From contig JAJYNL010000077.1 in the NCBI GenBank assembly GCA_021786375.1, forward strand, positions 1 through 64,000: DNA of 64,000 nt. Direction: 5' to 3'. This document shows, piece after piece, positions 44,716 through 54,379 of the stretch (position 1 is its first letter; each line of letters opens with the position of its first letter). Source of the DNA: Actinomycetes bacterium (lineage in GTDB: Bacteria > Actinomycetota > Acidimicrobiia > Acidimicrobiales > Acidimicrobiaceae). Both the position numbers and the translations under genes were made by a program. The notes beneath the pieces are model-generated. The model made no database searches and was not told the DNA's origin. It saw only the letters and a program-made list of their open reading frames with translations.

Positions 44716-47700
44716 TTAAAGAACCAGAGACTCGGGTCGCAGGAACTCCCTCAATTCGCCAATCAGAGAACCGGAATCCACCGCCACTTTCAACTCGGCC
44801 GAAAGATCGAATGCGTTCTCCCCGACACGCAACAGAACCCCGGTGCGACCAGGGTGGTTGACGAGAACCGAACGTATCCGCGACAGAAGGGCCCAGGTTG
44901 CCTGGCCAGGATCGAGACGGATCTCAAGCGCCTCTTCAGCTGCGGCGGCCTCCACCTCCTCAATGGACATCGCGACGAACGTACGCTCGTCCTCGCGTTG
45001 ATTGATGCGCCCTTTTACCAGCACGATCTTGTCGTCCGCCAGCATCGCTCCGTATTCGGCCATCGTCTTGGGGAAGACGAAAACGTCGATGGAGCCCGAG
45101 AGATCCTCCAGCACGAAGCTGGCCATGAGCTCTCCCCTCTTGGTGTAGCGGCGCGAGAGCGCCGTCACCACGCCACCGAGAACCATCACCTCCGATGACG
45201 AACCCCCCGGCTCGCCCAGGTCGCCAAGCTTGGAATCCACCCGGCGGGAGAGCGCCCGAACATAAGCGGCAACCGGGTGGTCCGATACGTAGAGGCCGAG
45301 CATCTCCTTCTCGAAGGAAAGAAGCGCTGCGCGATCATCGGGCAAAGCCGGCACCACCACCTCGAAGCCAAGACCGCCGGCGTCCTCCTCCGCCCCGGAG
45401 TCGAAAAGCCCCATGATGCCGTCCTTGTCCTCCTTGCGCTTGCGCATCACCCGCTCCAGCGTCGAGTCGAGGCTTTCAAGGAGGCCCGTGCGAGTGTGGC
45501 CAAAGGAGTCCAACGCCCCCGCGCGGATGAGGGAGTCCATCACTCTCCGGTTGAGGACGGATACGTCCGAGCGGGCAAGGAAGTCCGCGAAATCCCGATA
45601 CGGGCCATTGGCCTCGCGCTCTGCGATGATCAGCCCCACCACGCCCTCACCGACGTTGCGAACCCCGGACAGCCCGAAGCGGATGGCCGATCCCCCCTCC
45701 GAAATGATGGGGAAGAAATCGGCCCTCGATTCATTGACGTCGGGCACGAGGATGTCGATGTCGTGCTCCTTGGCGTCGCCAAGGTAGAGGCCCGTCTTGT
45801 CCTTGTCGTCCTTCACCGAGGTGAGCAGAGCCGCCAGGTAGTGCGCCGGGAAGTTGGCCTTCAAGTAGGCGGTCTGGAAGGCGACCAGGCCGTACCCGTA
45901 GGAGTGCGACTTGTTGAATGCGTAGTCGGCGAATGGCTCGATGATGTCAAAAAGCGCCGTACCGATCTGCTCGCCGTAGCCCTCTTCGATACAACCGGCG
46001 ACGAACTTCTCGCGCTCAACCTTGATCAGCTCGCGGATCTTCTTGCCGCACGCCTTGCGCAGGTTGTCCGCCTCGGCCAGGGAATAGCCCGCGAATTTCT
46101 GCGCGACCCTCATCACCGACTCCTGATAGATCATCAGCCCGTAGGTGTCGGAGAGGATTTCACGCAGGTCGTCGTGGATGTAGGCGATCGGCTTGCGCCC
46201 ATTCTTGCGCTCCGCGTAATCGTTGTGCATGTTCGCGGCCATGGGTCCGGGGCGATACAGCGCCACCAGGGCCGCCACGTCCTCGAAGCCGGTCGGCGCG
46301 AGCGACTTCATCAGCGCCCGCATCGGCTTGCCTTCAAGCTGGAAGACCCCGATGGAATCCGCCTCCCGCAGCATCGCCAAGGTCTTTTCGTCCGCCAGGT
46401 CGACGTTGTCGATGTCGGGGCGGACCCCGGTGGTCTCCTGAATCAGGTCCAGCGCCCTCTCGATGACGCTCAGGGTTCTAAGACCCAGGAAGTCCATCTT
46501 GAGCAGACCGAGCTCCTCGACCCCGTGCATCTCGTACTGGGTGACGATCGGCGCTGACTCGACCGAGGCACCCGCGTCGGGCTTTCGCTGAATCGGCAGG
46601 TACTCGGTGAGGGGCTCATGGGTAATCACCACCGCGGCGGCGTGGATTCCGTCCTGGCGACGGAGGTTCTCAAGTCCCAGGGCCACCTCGACCACCGCCT
46701 TGGCTTCAGGGTCCGCAGAGACCATTTCGCGCAGCTCGGTGGCGACCTTGTATCCGTCCTCGTAACCCGGGATCAGCTCGAAGCAGGCGTGCAGCGGGGT
46801 GTCGCGCCCCATCACCAAGGGTGGCATGGCCTTGGCGATCCGGTCGCCGAGCGCGTAGGGAAGTCCGAGCACCCGGGAGGCGTCGCGCACGGCGGCACGG
46901 GCCTTGATGGTGGAGAAGGTGATGATCTGGGCCACATGGTCGTAGCCGTAGCGTTCGGCCGCATAGCGGATCATGTCGCCGCGGTAACGCTCGTCGAAGT
47001 CCATGTCGATGTCGGGCATCTGCTTGCGCCCGGGGTTGAGGAAGCGCTCGAAGAGAAGGTCGTAGCGGATCGGATCCAGGTCCACGATGTTGAGGCAGTA
47101 GGCCACGCAGCAGCCGGCCGCGGAACCGCGGCCCGGACCCACTCTGATCCCCTTCTCCTTGGCGAAGCGGATCAGATCCCAGACCACGAGGAAATAGGCG
47201 CTGAAGCCCATGTCGGCAATGACCGACAGCTCGTAGTCGAGACGTTCCACAACCTCCGTGGGAAGCTCCTCGCCGTAGCGGCGCCTGGCCCCCTCATAGG
47301 CAAGGTGGCGTAGGTAGGCCGCGGAGGAATCCTCGTAGGCGCCAAGGCTGAAGCGCTCGGGAACCGGGAACTCGGGGAGCTTGGGCTTGCCGAACTCGAT
47401 TTCAACCTTGCAGCGCTCTCCAATGGCCAGTGAATTGTCACACGCTTCGGGCACCTCGGAGAACAGAGCGCGCATCTCCGCGGCGCTCTTGATGTAGTGC
47501 TCCTCGCCCTCGAAGCGGAAGCGCTTCTCGTCACTCATGGTTGCACCGGTCTGCACGCAGAGCAGAGCGTCGTGGGCCTTGTGGTCCTCCCTGTGGGTGT
47601 AGTGCGCGTCGTTGGTGGCAAGCAGAGGGAGCGAGAGGTCCCGGGCTAGCTCGACCAGAAGGGGGTTGGTCTTCTTCTGTAGGGCCAGCCCGTGGTCCTG

Positions 47701-48267
47701 CAGCTCGACGAAGAGGTTGTCGGGGCCGAAGATGTCCTTCAGCCGCGCGGCGTGTTCCCATGCTCCCTTCTTGTCGTCTCGGATCAAGGACTGGAGCACC
47801 AGGCCCCCCAGGCAGCCCGTGGTGGCGATGATCCCCTCGTGGTGTTCCTCCAGGAGCTCGTAATCCAGGCGCGGCTTGTAGTAATACCCCTCGAGGTAGG
47901 CCAGCGAGGCCAGCTTGATCATGTTCTTGTAGCCGGTGTTGTTCTCCGCCAGCAGGATGATGTGGTAGTAAAGCTTCTCGGCTCCGCCTTCGCCATCCAT
48001 CGAGTCGTCCACCCGCCCGCGCCGGGCTGGGCGTTCAAAGCGGCTCCCACCGGCCATGTAGGCCTCGATTCCGATGATCGGATTGACGCCCCGCCTGTTG
48101 GCCTCCTTGTAAAAGTCGAGCACCCCGTACATGTTCCCATGGTCGGTGATGGCCATGGCGGGCTGGCCGTCCTTGACCGCCTTGTCCAGCGCATCCCCGA
48201 TTCTCGCGGCTCCGTCAAGCATCGAGTACTCGGTGTGATTATGCAGGTGGACAAAGGAATTCAACAC
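44716..48267 (-). CDS. dnaE: DNA polymerase III alpha subunit
   Basis: 1183 residues, the usual length of DnaE, the replicative polymerase. The N-terminal PHP domain starts FVHLHNHTEYSMLDGAARIG. The polymerase core has GPGRGSAAGCCVAYCLNI near residue 395 and PDIDMDFDERYRGDMIRY near residue 425 with the catalytic aspartates; another marker is NKSHSYGYGLVAFQTAYLKANFPAHYLAALLTS near residue 800. The C-terminal OB fold (VLGGVVTALSRRYTKRGELMASFVLEDLSGSIDVFVFPK) and tail are intact. No intein is visible. The start is GTG at 48267 or the adjacent TTG. Confidence 0.98.
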   Translation of the reverse strand: MLNSFVHLHNHTEYSMLDGAARIGDALDKAVKDGQPAMAITDHGNMYGVLDFYKEANRRGVNPIIGIEAYMAGGSRFERPARRGRVDDSMDGEGGAEKLYYHIILLAENNTGYKNMIKLASLAYLEGYYYKPRLDYELLEEHHEGIIATTGCLGGLVLQSLIRDDKKGAWEHAARLKDIFGPDNLFVELQDHGLALQKKTNPLLVELARDLSLPLLATNDAHYTHREDHKAHDALLCVQTGATMSDEKRFRFEGEEHYIKSAAEMRALFSEVPEACDNSLAIGERCKVEIEFGKPKLPEFPVPERFSLGAYEDSSAAYLRHLAYEGARRRYGEELPTEVVERLDYELSVIADMGFSAYFLVVWDLIRFAKEKGIRVGPGRGSAAGCCVAYCLNIVDLDPIRYDLLFERFLNPGRKQMPDIDMDFDERYRGDMIRYAAERYGYDHVAQIITFSTIKARAAVRDASRVLGLPYALGDRIAKAMPPLVMGRDTPLHACFELIPGYEDGYKVATELREMVSADPEAKAVVEVALGLENLRRQDGIHAAAVVITHEPLTEYLPIQRKPDAGASVESAPIVTQYEMHGVEELGLLKMDFLGLRTLSVIERALDLIQETTGVRPDIDNVDLADEKTLAMLREADSIGVFQLEGKPMRALMKSLAPTGFEDVAALVALYRPGPMAANMHNDYAERKNGRKPIAYIHDDLREILSDTYGLMIYQESVMRVAQKFAGYSLAEADNLRKACGKKIRELIKVEREKFVAGCIEEGYGEQIGTALFDIIEPFADYAFNKSHSYGYGLVAFQTAYLKANFPAHYLAALLTSVKDDKDKTGLYLGDAKEHDIDILVPDVNESRADFFPIISEGGSAIRFGLSGVRNVGEGVVGLIIAEREANGPYRDFADFLARSDVSVLNRRVMDSLIRAGALDSFGHTRTGLLESLDSTLERVMRKRKEDKDGIMGLFDSGAEEDAGGLGFEVVVPALPDDRAALLSFEKEMLGLYVSDHPVAAYVRALSRRVDSKLGDLGEPGGSSSEVMVLGGVVTALSRRYTKRGELMASFVLEDLSGSIDVFVFPKTMAEYGAMLADDKIVLVKGRINQREDERTFVAMSIEEVEAAAAEEALEIRLDPGQATWALLSRIRSVLVNHPGRTGVLLRVGENAFDLSAELKVAVDSGSLIGELREFLRPESLVL

Positions 48268-48429
48268 ACGCTCCCCTGGGGATCCGGCAACCGCTTCAAC
48301 CTTATCCCCCGCACCCGGCGCCGGACTCCGGGTAGGGCCGGACTACTCATTTTCGGGCCGCCCTGACCCGTCCCACTGCCCGCTGGTAGCTTTGGGCCTG
48401 GGTCCGGAAGGCCCATCAGGAGGGCAGGA

Positions 48430-49941
48430 ATGCTTACAGTCGAGATGATCGAAGCCGGTGCCCGTCACTTCGGCCCGCGGATCGCCGTGTCCGCCCCCGA
48501 CGGTCGCATGTCCTACGCGGAGGTCGATGAGCTCTCCAGCCGCGTTGCGAATGCCATGGCGGGGGTTGGCTTCGAGGAGCTCGAGCGAGTCGGCATCCTG
48601 TTCGGCAACCACCTGCACACCGTGGCGCTCGACTTCGCCGCGGTAAAGGCGCGGCTCACCCGGGTCCCGCTGAATGCACGCCTTGCCGCCGCCGAGCACA
48701 TCTCCATGGTGGCCGGCGCCGGCGTGAGGCGGGTTGTCTTTCAACCCGAGCTGACCGAACGCGCTCTCGAGCTGGAGGCGGCGCTCGACGGCCTCGAGCT
48801 CTACTCGCTGGGCCCCAACCCGGCTGGAAAGCCGGACCTTCTCCAACTCGCCGGCCACGCCAGCGCCGATCGCCCACGACTCCCATACGCGGCTTCCGAC
48901 CCCATCCTCGCCCTCTACACCTCCGGTACGACCGGCACCCTGAAGGCCGCGCTACACACTCAGGCGAGCTACGCGGGAGTGGTCGCCAACATCATGGCCA
49001 ACCTCGTCTTCCCTGCGCGAGGGGACGTCATGGTGCACGCCGCACCGCTCATCCACGCCTCGGGCACCTTCGTGCTCCCGTTCTGGCTTCGTGGCGGCCG
49101 GGCGCACGTGCTGCCCGGCTTCGACTCCGGCGCCTACCTGCATGCGTGCGAATCCGAGGGGGTGACGCACGCCTCGCTGGTGCCAACCATGCTGCAGATG
49201 CTCATGACCAACACCCAGGTCGACAGAGACCGACTGGCGCTCAAGTCGATCATCTACGGCGCCTCGCCTATGCCGGCTGCGACCATCGGCGAGGCCCTGG
49301 CCGCTTTTGGCCCGATCTTCACGCAGTATTACGGCCAGACCGAGGCTCCGCTGGCCATCTCCGTGCTTGCCCCCGAGGACCACCTGGGCGATGCCGAGCT
49401 GCTCCGCTCCGCCGGCGTCCCTTCCATCGACGCCCGGGTCCGGGTGCTTGGCAACAATGGGGCGGAGCTTGCCGCAGGCGAGACCGGAGAAATAACCGTG
49501 GAGTCCCCCTTCGTCATGGCCGGCTATCTCGACGCTCCCGAGCTCAACTCTCAAACCTTCATCTCCCCTGGCAGGGTTCGCACCCGCGACCTCGGGTACT
49601 TCGACGATCGGGGTTATCTCCATCTCGTGGACCGCTCCTCGGACATGATCGTCAGCGGCGGCTACAACGTCTACCCCCGCGAAGTGGAGGACGTGCTGCT
49701 CTCGCACCCTGCCGTTGCTGAATGCGGGGTGGTTGGCAGGCCCGACCCCACCTGGGTCGAGGCGGTTGTCGCCTTCGTGACGCTTCGTCCCGGCAAGCAG
49801 GCGACAGAGGAGGAGCTTCGCGACTTCGCGCGCAGAAACCTGGCGGGGTATAAGGTGCCCAAGGAGATCCGCTTCTCCGGGCCATTGCCCAAATCCGCAG
49901 TGGGCAAGGTACTGCGCCGCGCCTTGCGGGACGAGATCTAG
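48430..49941 (+). CDS. ANL-family acyl-CoA ligase
   Basis: 503 residues. AMP-binding enzyme that makes an acyl-CoA from a carboxylic acid, ATP and CoA. Motifs are ILALYTSGTTGTLKAALHTQ near residue 155, YYGQTEAPLAI near residue 295, the hinge RDLGYFDDRGYLHLVDRSSDMIVSGGYNVYPREVE near residue 380, and the catalytic Lys in PKSAVGKVLRRAL near the C-terminus. The acid substrate is unknown. AGGAGG lies just before the ATG. It is followed after nine bases by an enoyl-CoA hydratase gene, so they probably act in one acid-degradation pathway. Confidence 0.93.
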   Translation: MLTVEMIEAGARHFGPRIAVSAPDGRMSYAEVDELSSRVANAMAGVGFEELERVGILFGNHLHTVALDFAAVKARLTRVPLNARLAAAEHISMVAGAGVRRVVFQPELTERALELEAALDGLELYSLGPNPAGKPDLLQLAGHASADRPRLPYAASDPILALYTSGTTGTLKAALHTQASYAGVVANIMANLVFPARGDVMVHAAPLIHASGTFVLPFWLRGGRAHVLPGFDSGAYLHACESEGVTHASLVPTMLQMLMTNTQVDRDRLALKSIIYGASPMPAATIGEALAAFGPIFTQYYGQTEAPLAISVLAPEDHLGDAELLRSAGVPSIDARVRVLGNNGAELAAGETGEITVESPFVMAGYLDAPELNSQTFISPGRVRTRDLGYFDDRGYLHLVDRSSDMIVSGGYNVYPREVEDVLLSHPAVAECGVVGRPDPTWVEAVVAFVTLRPGKQATEEELRDFARRNLAGYKVPKEIRFSGPLPKSAVGKVLRRALRDEI

Positions 49942-49950
49942 GAGGCGGCA

Positions 49951-50715
49951 TTGTCCCTTGTCGAAACAACGCAGGACGGCGAGGTGACCCTGATCGCTAT
50001 CAATCGCCCGGAGGTCAGGAACGCGGTCGACCGGGCCTGCTCCGAAGAGCTGGCCCACGCATTCAGGGAGTTCGAAGCAAATCCGTCGGCCAAGGTGGCC
50101 GTCCTCAGCGGCAATGGAGGCACCTTCTGCGCCGGAGCCGACCTGGCCGCGCTCGCTCGGGGCGAGGGCAACCGCTTCGAACGCCACGGGGACGGGCCGA
50201 TGGGTCCCACGCGGATGGCTCTTGCCAAGCCGGTCATCGCAGCCGTCGAAGGACACGCGGTGGCCGGTGGCCTGGAGCTGGCACTCTGGTGCGATCTGCG
50301 TGTCGTCGCGGAAGGCGCCGTCCTGGGGGTCTTCTGCCGGCGCTTCGGAGTGCCCCTCGTCGACGGCGGCACGATCAGGCTGCCCCGCATCGTCGGCCTG
50401 GGACGCGCGCTGGATCTCATCCTCACCGGAAGGCCGGTGGAGGCGGCCGAGGCGCTGGCAATAGGCCTGGCCAACCGGGTGACGCCCAAGGGGGAGGCGC
50501 TTGCCACCGCCAAGAAGCTGGCTCATCAGATCGCCTCCTTTCCAGAGGTCTGTATGCTCCAGGACCGCGCCTCCACCTACGAGGGGCTACAGATGGGACT
50601 GGAGGAGGCGTTGCGCAACGAGTACCAGCACGGCACCATCTCGGTCAGGGATGTCATGTCCGATATGGCTCAGCGCTTCGTGGAGGGCAAGGGGCGCCAC
50701 GGCTCCTTCGGCTGA
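49951..50715 (+). CDS. enoyl-CoA hydratase/isomerase (crotonase family)
   Basis: 254 residues from a TTG at 49951, with AGGAGG six bases upstream. Crotonase fold: [23 protein letters not shown] near residue 10, GTFCAGADLAALARGEG near residue 60 (first oxyanion loop), AVEGHAVAGGLELALWCDLRVVAEGAVLGVFCRRFGVPLVDGGTIRLPRIVG near residue 100-145. The second segment lacks the usual catalytic Glu-Glu pair positions of typical hydratases (VFCRR and PLVDGG), so isomerase activity is possible. It is the second gene after the acyl-CoA ligase and 105 bases before the NDMA-dependent dehydrogenase. Confidence 0.92.
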   Translation: MSLVETTQDGEVTLIAINRPEVRNAVDRACSEELAHAFREFEANPSAKVAVLSGNGGTFCAGADLAALARGEGNRFERHGDGPMGPTRMALAKPVIAAVEGHAVAGGLELALWCDLRVVAEGAVLGVFCRRFGVPLVDGGTIRLPRIVGLGRALDLILTGRPVEAAEALAIGLANRVTPKGEALATAKKLAHQIASFPEVCMLQDRASTYEGLQMGLEEALRNEYQHGTISVRDVMSDMAQRFVEGKGRHGSFG

Positions 50716-50820
50716 GTCACGGCCGGTTTGCCCGCACCCCCGGCGACGGAAGGCCTATTATTCGGTGCTAAGAGGCCGGGAAGAGGCCTCGCGTGGTCTT
50801 GCGCATGAGGAGGGCTCGTC

Positions 50821-51930
50821 ATGAAGACACAGGCAGCGGTGTTATGGGAGGTTGGCAAGGAGTGGAGCGTTGAGGAGGTCGAGCTGGCCGACCCTCTCCC
50901 CGGAGAGGTGCGCGTAAAGCTCGCCTCCTCCGGCCTATGCCACTCCGACGAGCACCTGCTTACCGGAGACCTCCCCGCCGCGCTACCCATGGTGGGGGGG
51001 CACGAGGGAGCCGGAATCGTCGAAGCAGTGGGGGCCGGAGTCACCTCGCTGGCCGAGGGTGACCATGTGGTCTTGAGCTTCATCCCCTCCTGCGGGCGCT
51101 GCGCTGCCTGCTCCACCGGCCATCAGAACCTCTGCGAGCTGGGCTCCTTTCTCCTCGCCGGAACCGAGATCGCCGGGGGCCAGCGCATCAATGCCCGTGG
51201 CCACGGGGTCGGGACCATGTGTTGCCTGGGCACCTTTTCACCGTACGTCGTGGCGCACGAGAACTCGGCGATAAAAATCCGTGACGACGTACCTCTCGAC
51301 AAGGCCTCCCTGGTCGGCTGCGGAGTAACCACGGGGTACGGCTCGGCCGTCTATGCCGCCGGAGTCCGCGCCGGGCACACCGCAGTAGTCGTCGGCTGCG
51401 GAGGTATCGGCATCAATGCCATCCAGGGAGCCAGGATCGCCGGCGCCCAGTACATCGTGGCCGTCGACCCGATTGCCTTCAAGCGAGAGAGCGCCATGCT
51501 CTACGGAGCCACCCATACCATGCCAAGCCTGGACGAGGCCCACGGCCTCGTCCAGGACCTCACCTGGGGGCGCATGGCGAATTCCGCGATCATCACCACC
51601 GGTGTTGCGGATGGGCAGATGATGGCCCAGGTCATGGCGGTCCTAGGCAAGAACGGGACAGCGGTTGTCACTTCGCTGGGCCGCTTCGATCGGATGGACG
51701 TCAACCTGAGCCTGCTGGATCTGACCCTTTATGAAAAGTCGGTGCGTGGCGCCCTCTTCGGCTCGGCCAATCCGCGCTTCGACATCCCCCGCATCCTCGA
51801 CCTCTACATGGACGGGATCCTCAAGCTGGACGAGCTGGTCACCAGGACCTATCCGCTCTCCCAGGTGAACGAAGGATACCAGGACATGCGCGATGGCAGG
51901 AACCTGCGCGGCATGATCGTCTTTGATTGA
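50821..51930 (+). CDS. NDMA-dependent (mycofactocin-linked) alcohol dehydrogenase
   Basis: 369 residues, medium-chain zinc dehydrogenase. Catalytic zinc ligands are in SGLCHSDEH near residue 39 and GGHEGAG near residue 60. The structural zinc loop is CGRCAACSTGHQNLC near residues 91-105, and the cofactor site is GCGGIGINAIQGARIAGA near 192. The wording (TEIAGGQRINARGHGVGTMCCLGTFSPYVVAHENSAIKI) matches the NDMA-dependent Rxyl_3153-type group. In this family NAD stays bound and is reoxidised by mycofactocin or an artificial nitrosoamine. GAGGAGGG lies just before the ATG. It overlaps the frame of the mycofactocin glycosyltransferase. Confidence 0.95.
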   Translation: MKTQAAVLWEVGKEWSVEEVELADPLPGEVRVKLASSGLCHSDEHLLTGDLPAALPMVGGHEGAGIVEAVGAGVTSLAEGDHVVLSFIPSCGRCAACSTGHQNLCELGSFLLAGTEIAGGQRINARGHGVGTMCCLGTFSPYVVAHENSAIKIRDDVPLDKASLVGCGVTTGYGSAVYAAGVRAGHTAVVVGCGGIGINAIQGARIAGAQYIVAVDPIAFKRESAMLYGATHTMPSLDEAHGLVQDLTWGRMANSAIITTGVADGQMMAQVMAVLGKNGTAVVTSLGRFDRMDVNLSLLDLTLYEKSVRGALFGSANPRFDIPRILDLYMDGILKLDELVTRTYPLSQVNEGYQDMRDGRNLRGMIVFD

Positions 51931-51949
51931 GGAGCTGACCGGCGATCTG

Positions 51950-53422
51950 ATGGCCGAGCTAACCGGGGCGCGCCTCATCGGCTGCACTCTGGTGAGCGAC
52001 AGCGGATCGACGCTGATGCTGCTCCGCCCCGGCGGTGTGGAGCTCTGCAGCAGCCTGGTCGAGGGTGCCCCGGGGCCGTTCACCGGGGCCGAGTTCAGGC
52101 TCGTGGCGAGGCTCGCTCGCAGGGGCCTCGTGCGGCTGGCCGCACCTCCCGGCCGGCCCACGCCTGCAGTAAGCGCGGTGGTGCCAGCGCTTGACAGTGC
52201 GGGCGTGAGCGAGTGCCTGGCCAGCCTGGCCAGGATACCCGAAGTAACCGAAGTGGTCCTGGTCAGCGACGGCAGTCCGCAGGCGGACCAGCTGGCCTGC
52301 CTGGCCGCCACTCACGGGGCGCGCTTCGTCGCTCTGCAAGCGAACCACGGTCCGGCCGCAGCCCGCAACGCCGGAGCCAGCCTGGCCGGAGGGGAGATCC
52401 TGCTCTTCCTGGACAGCGATGCGGCGGCGCTGCCCGGACTCTCGCAGCTGCTCCGCCTCTTCGCCTCGCCAAAGCTCTCGCTGGCGGCGCCCCGGATCCG
52501 CTCGCAAGGGCGTGAAGCCGGGCGCCCTCTTGCTGCAGCCCTGGCGGGATACGAGGCTCTCCACTCCCCGCTTGACATGGGCCCTTTGCCCGGCGAGGCC
52601 GGTATCTCCCCGCGCTATCTCCCCGCAGCCTGCCTCGCGGTCAGGGCGGCGGACTTCCACGACCTAGGCGGCTTCGACGAGCATCTCCGCTACGGCGAGG
52701 ATGTCGACCTGCTCTGGCGGCTACGCAAGAGGGGCGGTATCGCCTACTACTCGGGCAGCGACGGCGCAACGCACCTGGCACGAAGCACGCTGGGGGCATT
52801 CCTTCGCCAGCGCTTCTCCTACGGCACCTCCGCTGCAGCGTTGGTGGAGCGGCATCCGGGAATGCTCAAGCACCTCTTGCTCGACGAGGTAACAGCAGCA
52901 CTCGCAGCCTTCCCCTTGGCGGGCGCCTCGCTCCGCCTGGCCACCTTGGCTGATGCGCGCCGGCGCCTGCGCACTTCTGCCGGGCGGGCCGGTGTCGACA
53001 TCCAAGACCTGACTGTTCCATCCCGAGAGGTGGTTGCGGCACTGGCCGCGGAGGTTTCCATGCTGGTACGAGCGCTCGGCATGCCCGCACTCGCCCTTAC
53101 GGGATTTTCAGCGCGGCTGAGGAGTAGGCTCGCCACCTTGCTGGGGCTGCTGGCCGTGACCCGCGCTCTGCAGGCGGCCCAAGCAGGCGCCGCGCTGCCG
53201 CGAACCCTGGCAACCGGGGTCATCTCGGTGCTGGACGACCTCGCCTACTCCGCCGGACTGGCCCGCGGCTGCGCGGCAAAGCTGTCGCTGGCACCCTACG
53301 TACCCGAGCTGCGCACCGGGCCGCTGCTCTCCCGCCTGGCGCAGTTGGCTAGTAGGTCGACCGCTCGGAAAGGATCCGCCGAGGGTTCTCCACCGTCATC
53401 TGGTCGATCTGGGCCTCGGTGA
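51950..53422 (+). CDS. mftF: mycofactocin glycosyltransferase MftF
   Basis: About 490 residues from the ATG at 51950; a TTG at 51923, overlapping the dehydrogenase by eight bases, is possible. A short PqqD-like N-terminus (STLMLLRPGGVELCSSL) is followed by a family 2 glycosyltransferase: VSAVVPALDSAGVSECLASL, VVLVSDGSPQADQL, AAARNAGASLAGGEILLFLDSDAAA (metal-binding DSD) and GGFDEHLRYGEDVDLLWRL (catalytic base). A C-terminal helical region is present. This is the layout of MftF, which adds glucose units to premycofactocin. Its 3' end overlaps the convergent hydrolase gene by 74 bases. Confidence 0.9.
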   Translation: MAELTGARLIGCTLVSDSGSTLMLLRPGGVELCSSLVEGAPGPFTGAEFRLVARLARRGLVRLAAPPGRPTPAVSAVVPALDSAGVSECLASLARIPEVTEVVLVSDGSPQADQLACLAATHGARFVALQANHGPAAARNAGASLAGGEILLFLDSDAAALPGLSQLLRLFASPKLSLAAPRIRSQGREAGRPLAAALAGYEALHSPLDMGPLPGEAGISPRYLPAACLAVRAADFHDLGGFDEHLRYGEDVDLLWRLRKRGGIAYYSGSDGATHLARSTLGAFLRQRFSYGTSAAALVERHPGMLKHLLLDEVTAALAAFPLAGASLRLATLADARRRLRTSAGRAGVDIQDLTVPSREVVAALAAEVSMLVRALGMPALALTGFSARLRSRLATLLGLLAVTRALQAAQAGAALPRTLATGVISVLDDLAYSAGLARGCAAKLSLAPYVPELRTGPLLSRLAQLASRSTARKGSAEGSPPSSGRSGPR

Positions 53423-54326
53423 CGCCTCGCTCGCGCAGCGCGGGAATGACATCGCGCACCACGTGCATGTAGTGCCAGTTCGGTGTAGCGACCGCCAGCG
53501 CAGCGTCGTCGAACCAGTCGTTGTGGCAGGCGGCGTCCTGGCTGAGGACCATCTTGCCCGCGTAGCCGAGACGGCACATCTCGGCCACCGTTGCCACGCG
53601 CTGCTCGAAAGGCAGCAGGAGGTCGATGCCAAAACGATCCATGCCCAGATACGACCCGGCGTCAGCGAGTTCCCGCAGGTACCCGATGTCGGTGGTGTCG
53701 CCGCTGTGCCCGATTACCACCCTGGAAAGGTCGACGCCCTCCTCGCGGAAGACCCGCTGCTGCTCCAATCCGTTGCGCCCGGGAGCAAAACTGTGAGTCG
53801 TGATCGGAACTCCAGTGCGTCGATGGGCTTGCGCTACCGCGCGCAGGACGCGCTCGACGTCCGGGGTCACCCCCTGGTGCTCGGTGGCGCACTTGAGCAT
53901 GCCGGCCTTCACCCCGGTTCCGGCGATACCGTTCTCGATGTCACCCACGAACATCTCCACCAGCGGCTCCTCGCCACCCAGCAGAGTTCCGGGTCCGCGA
54001 TACAAGAAGTAGTAAGGAAGCTCGTTGTATGTGTAGAGGCCGGTGGCCACGACAATGTTCAGATCGACGCGCTCCGCCACACGCTGGATCCGGTGAATGT
54101 CCCGGCCCAGCCCTACGACGGTCAGGTCGACAAAGGTCCGGACTCCGGCGGCCGCCAGCTCGTTCAGACGTGCCACGGCTTGGTCGACCCTGGCCCCCTC
54201 CTCCCCGAAACCGGTTCGGTAGTTTTCTTCTATCTCCGGTGAGAGGACGAAGATATGTTCGTGCATCAAGGTGAAGCCCAACTGATCGGCATCAACCGGA
54301 CCCTTGACCGTCTCGACCTGGACCAT
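53349..54326 (-). CDS. phosphotriesterase-family metal-dependent hydrolase
   Basis: 325 residues, amidohydrolase TIM barrel. The first metal ligands are His22 and His24 in LMHEHIF. The bridging, normally carboxylated Lys is in VKAGMLKCATEHQG near residue 144. Further ligands are THSFAPG (about 178), VVIGHSGDT (about 206) and LSQDAA (about 265, the catalytic Asp). This family includes lactonases, phosphotriesterases and diverse esterases; PTE-like members are often lactonases. It lies on the minus strand between the two mycofactocin blocks and overlaps mftF. AAGGGGA lies before the ATG. Confidence 0.9.
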   Translation of the reverse strand: MVQVETVKGPVDADQLGFTLMHEHIFVLSPEIEENYRTGFGEEGARVDQAVARLNELAAAGVRTFVDLTVVGLGRDIHRIQRVAERVDLNIVVATGLYTYNELPYYFLYRGPGTLLGGEEPLVEMFVGDIENGIAGTGVKAGMLKCATEHQGVTPDVERVLRAVAQAHRRTGVPITTHSFAPGRNGLEQQRVFREEGVDLSRVVIGHSGDTTDIGYLRELADAGSYLGMDRFGIDLLLPFEQRVATVAEMCRLGYAGKMVLSQDAACHNDWFDDAALAVATPNWHYMHVVRDVIPALRERGVTEAQIDQMTVENPRRILSERSTY

Positions 54327-54379
54327 GATTCCCCTTTCCCGGCCGGTCGGCCAGCCGCCAGCCTAAGCCTGGTTACCGG

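Noticed and set aside
45277-46557. 426-codon plus-strand frame within dnaE
   Set aside because: It is antisense to dnaE and has no domain. It is a GC-driven open frame.
48430-50715. Acyl-CoA ligase and hydratase as part of the mycofactocin locus proper
   Set aside because: They precede the dehydrogenase by more than 100 bases and are not known core members. They are treated as neighbours only.
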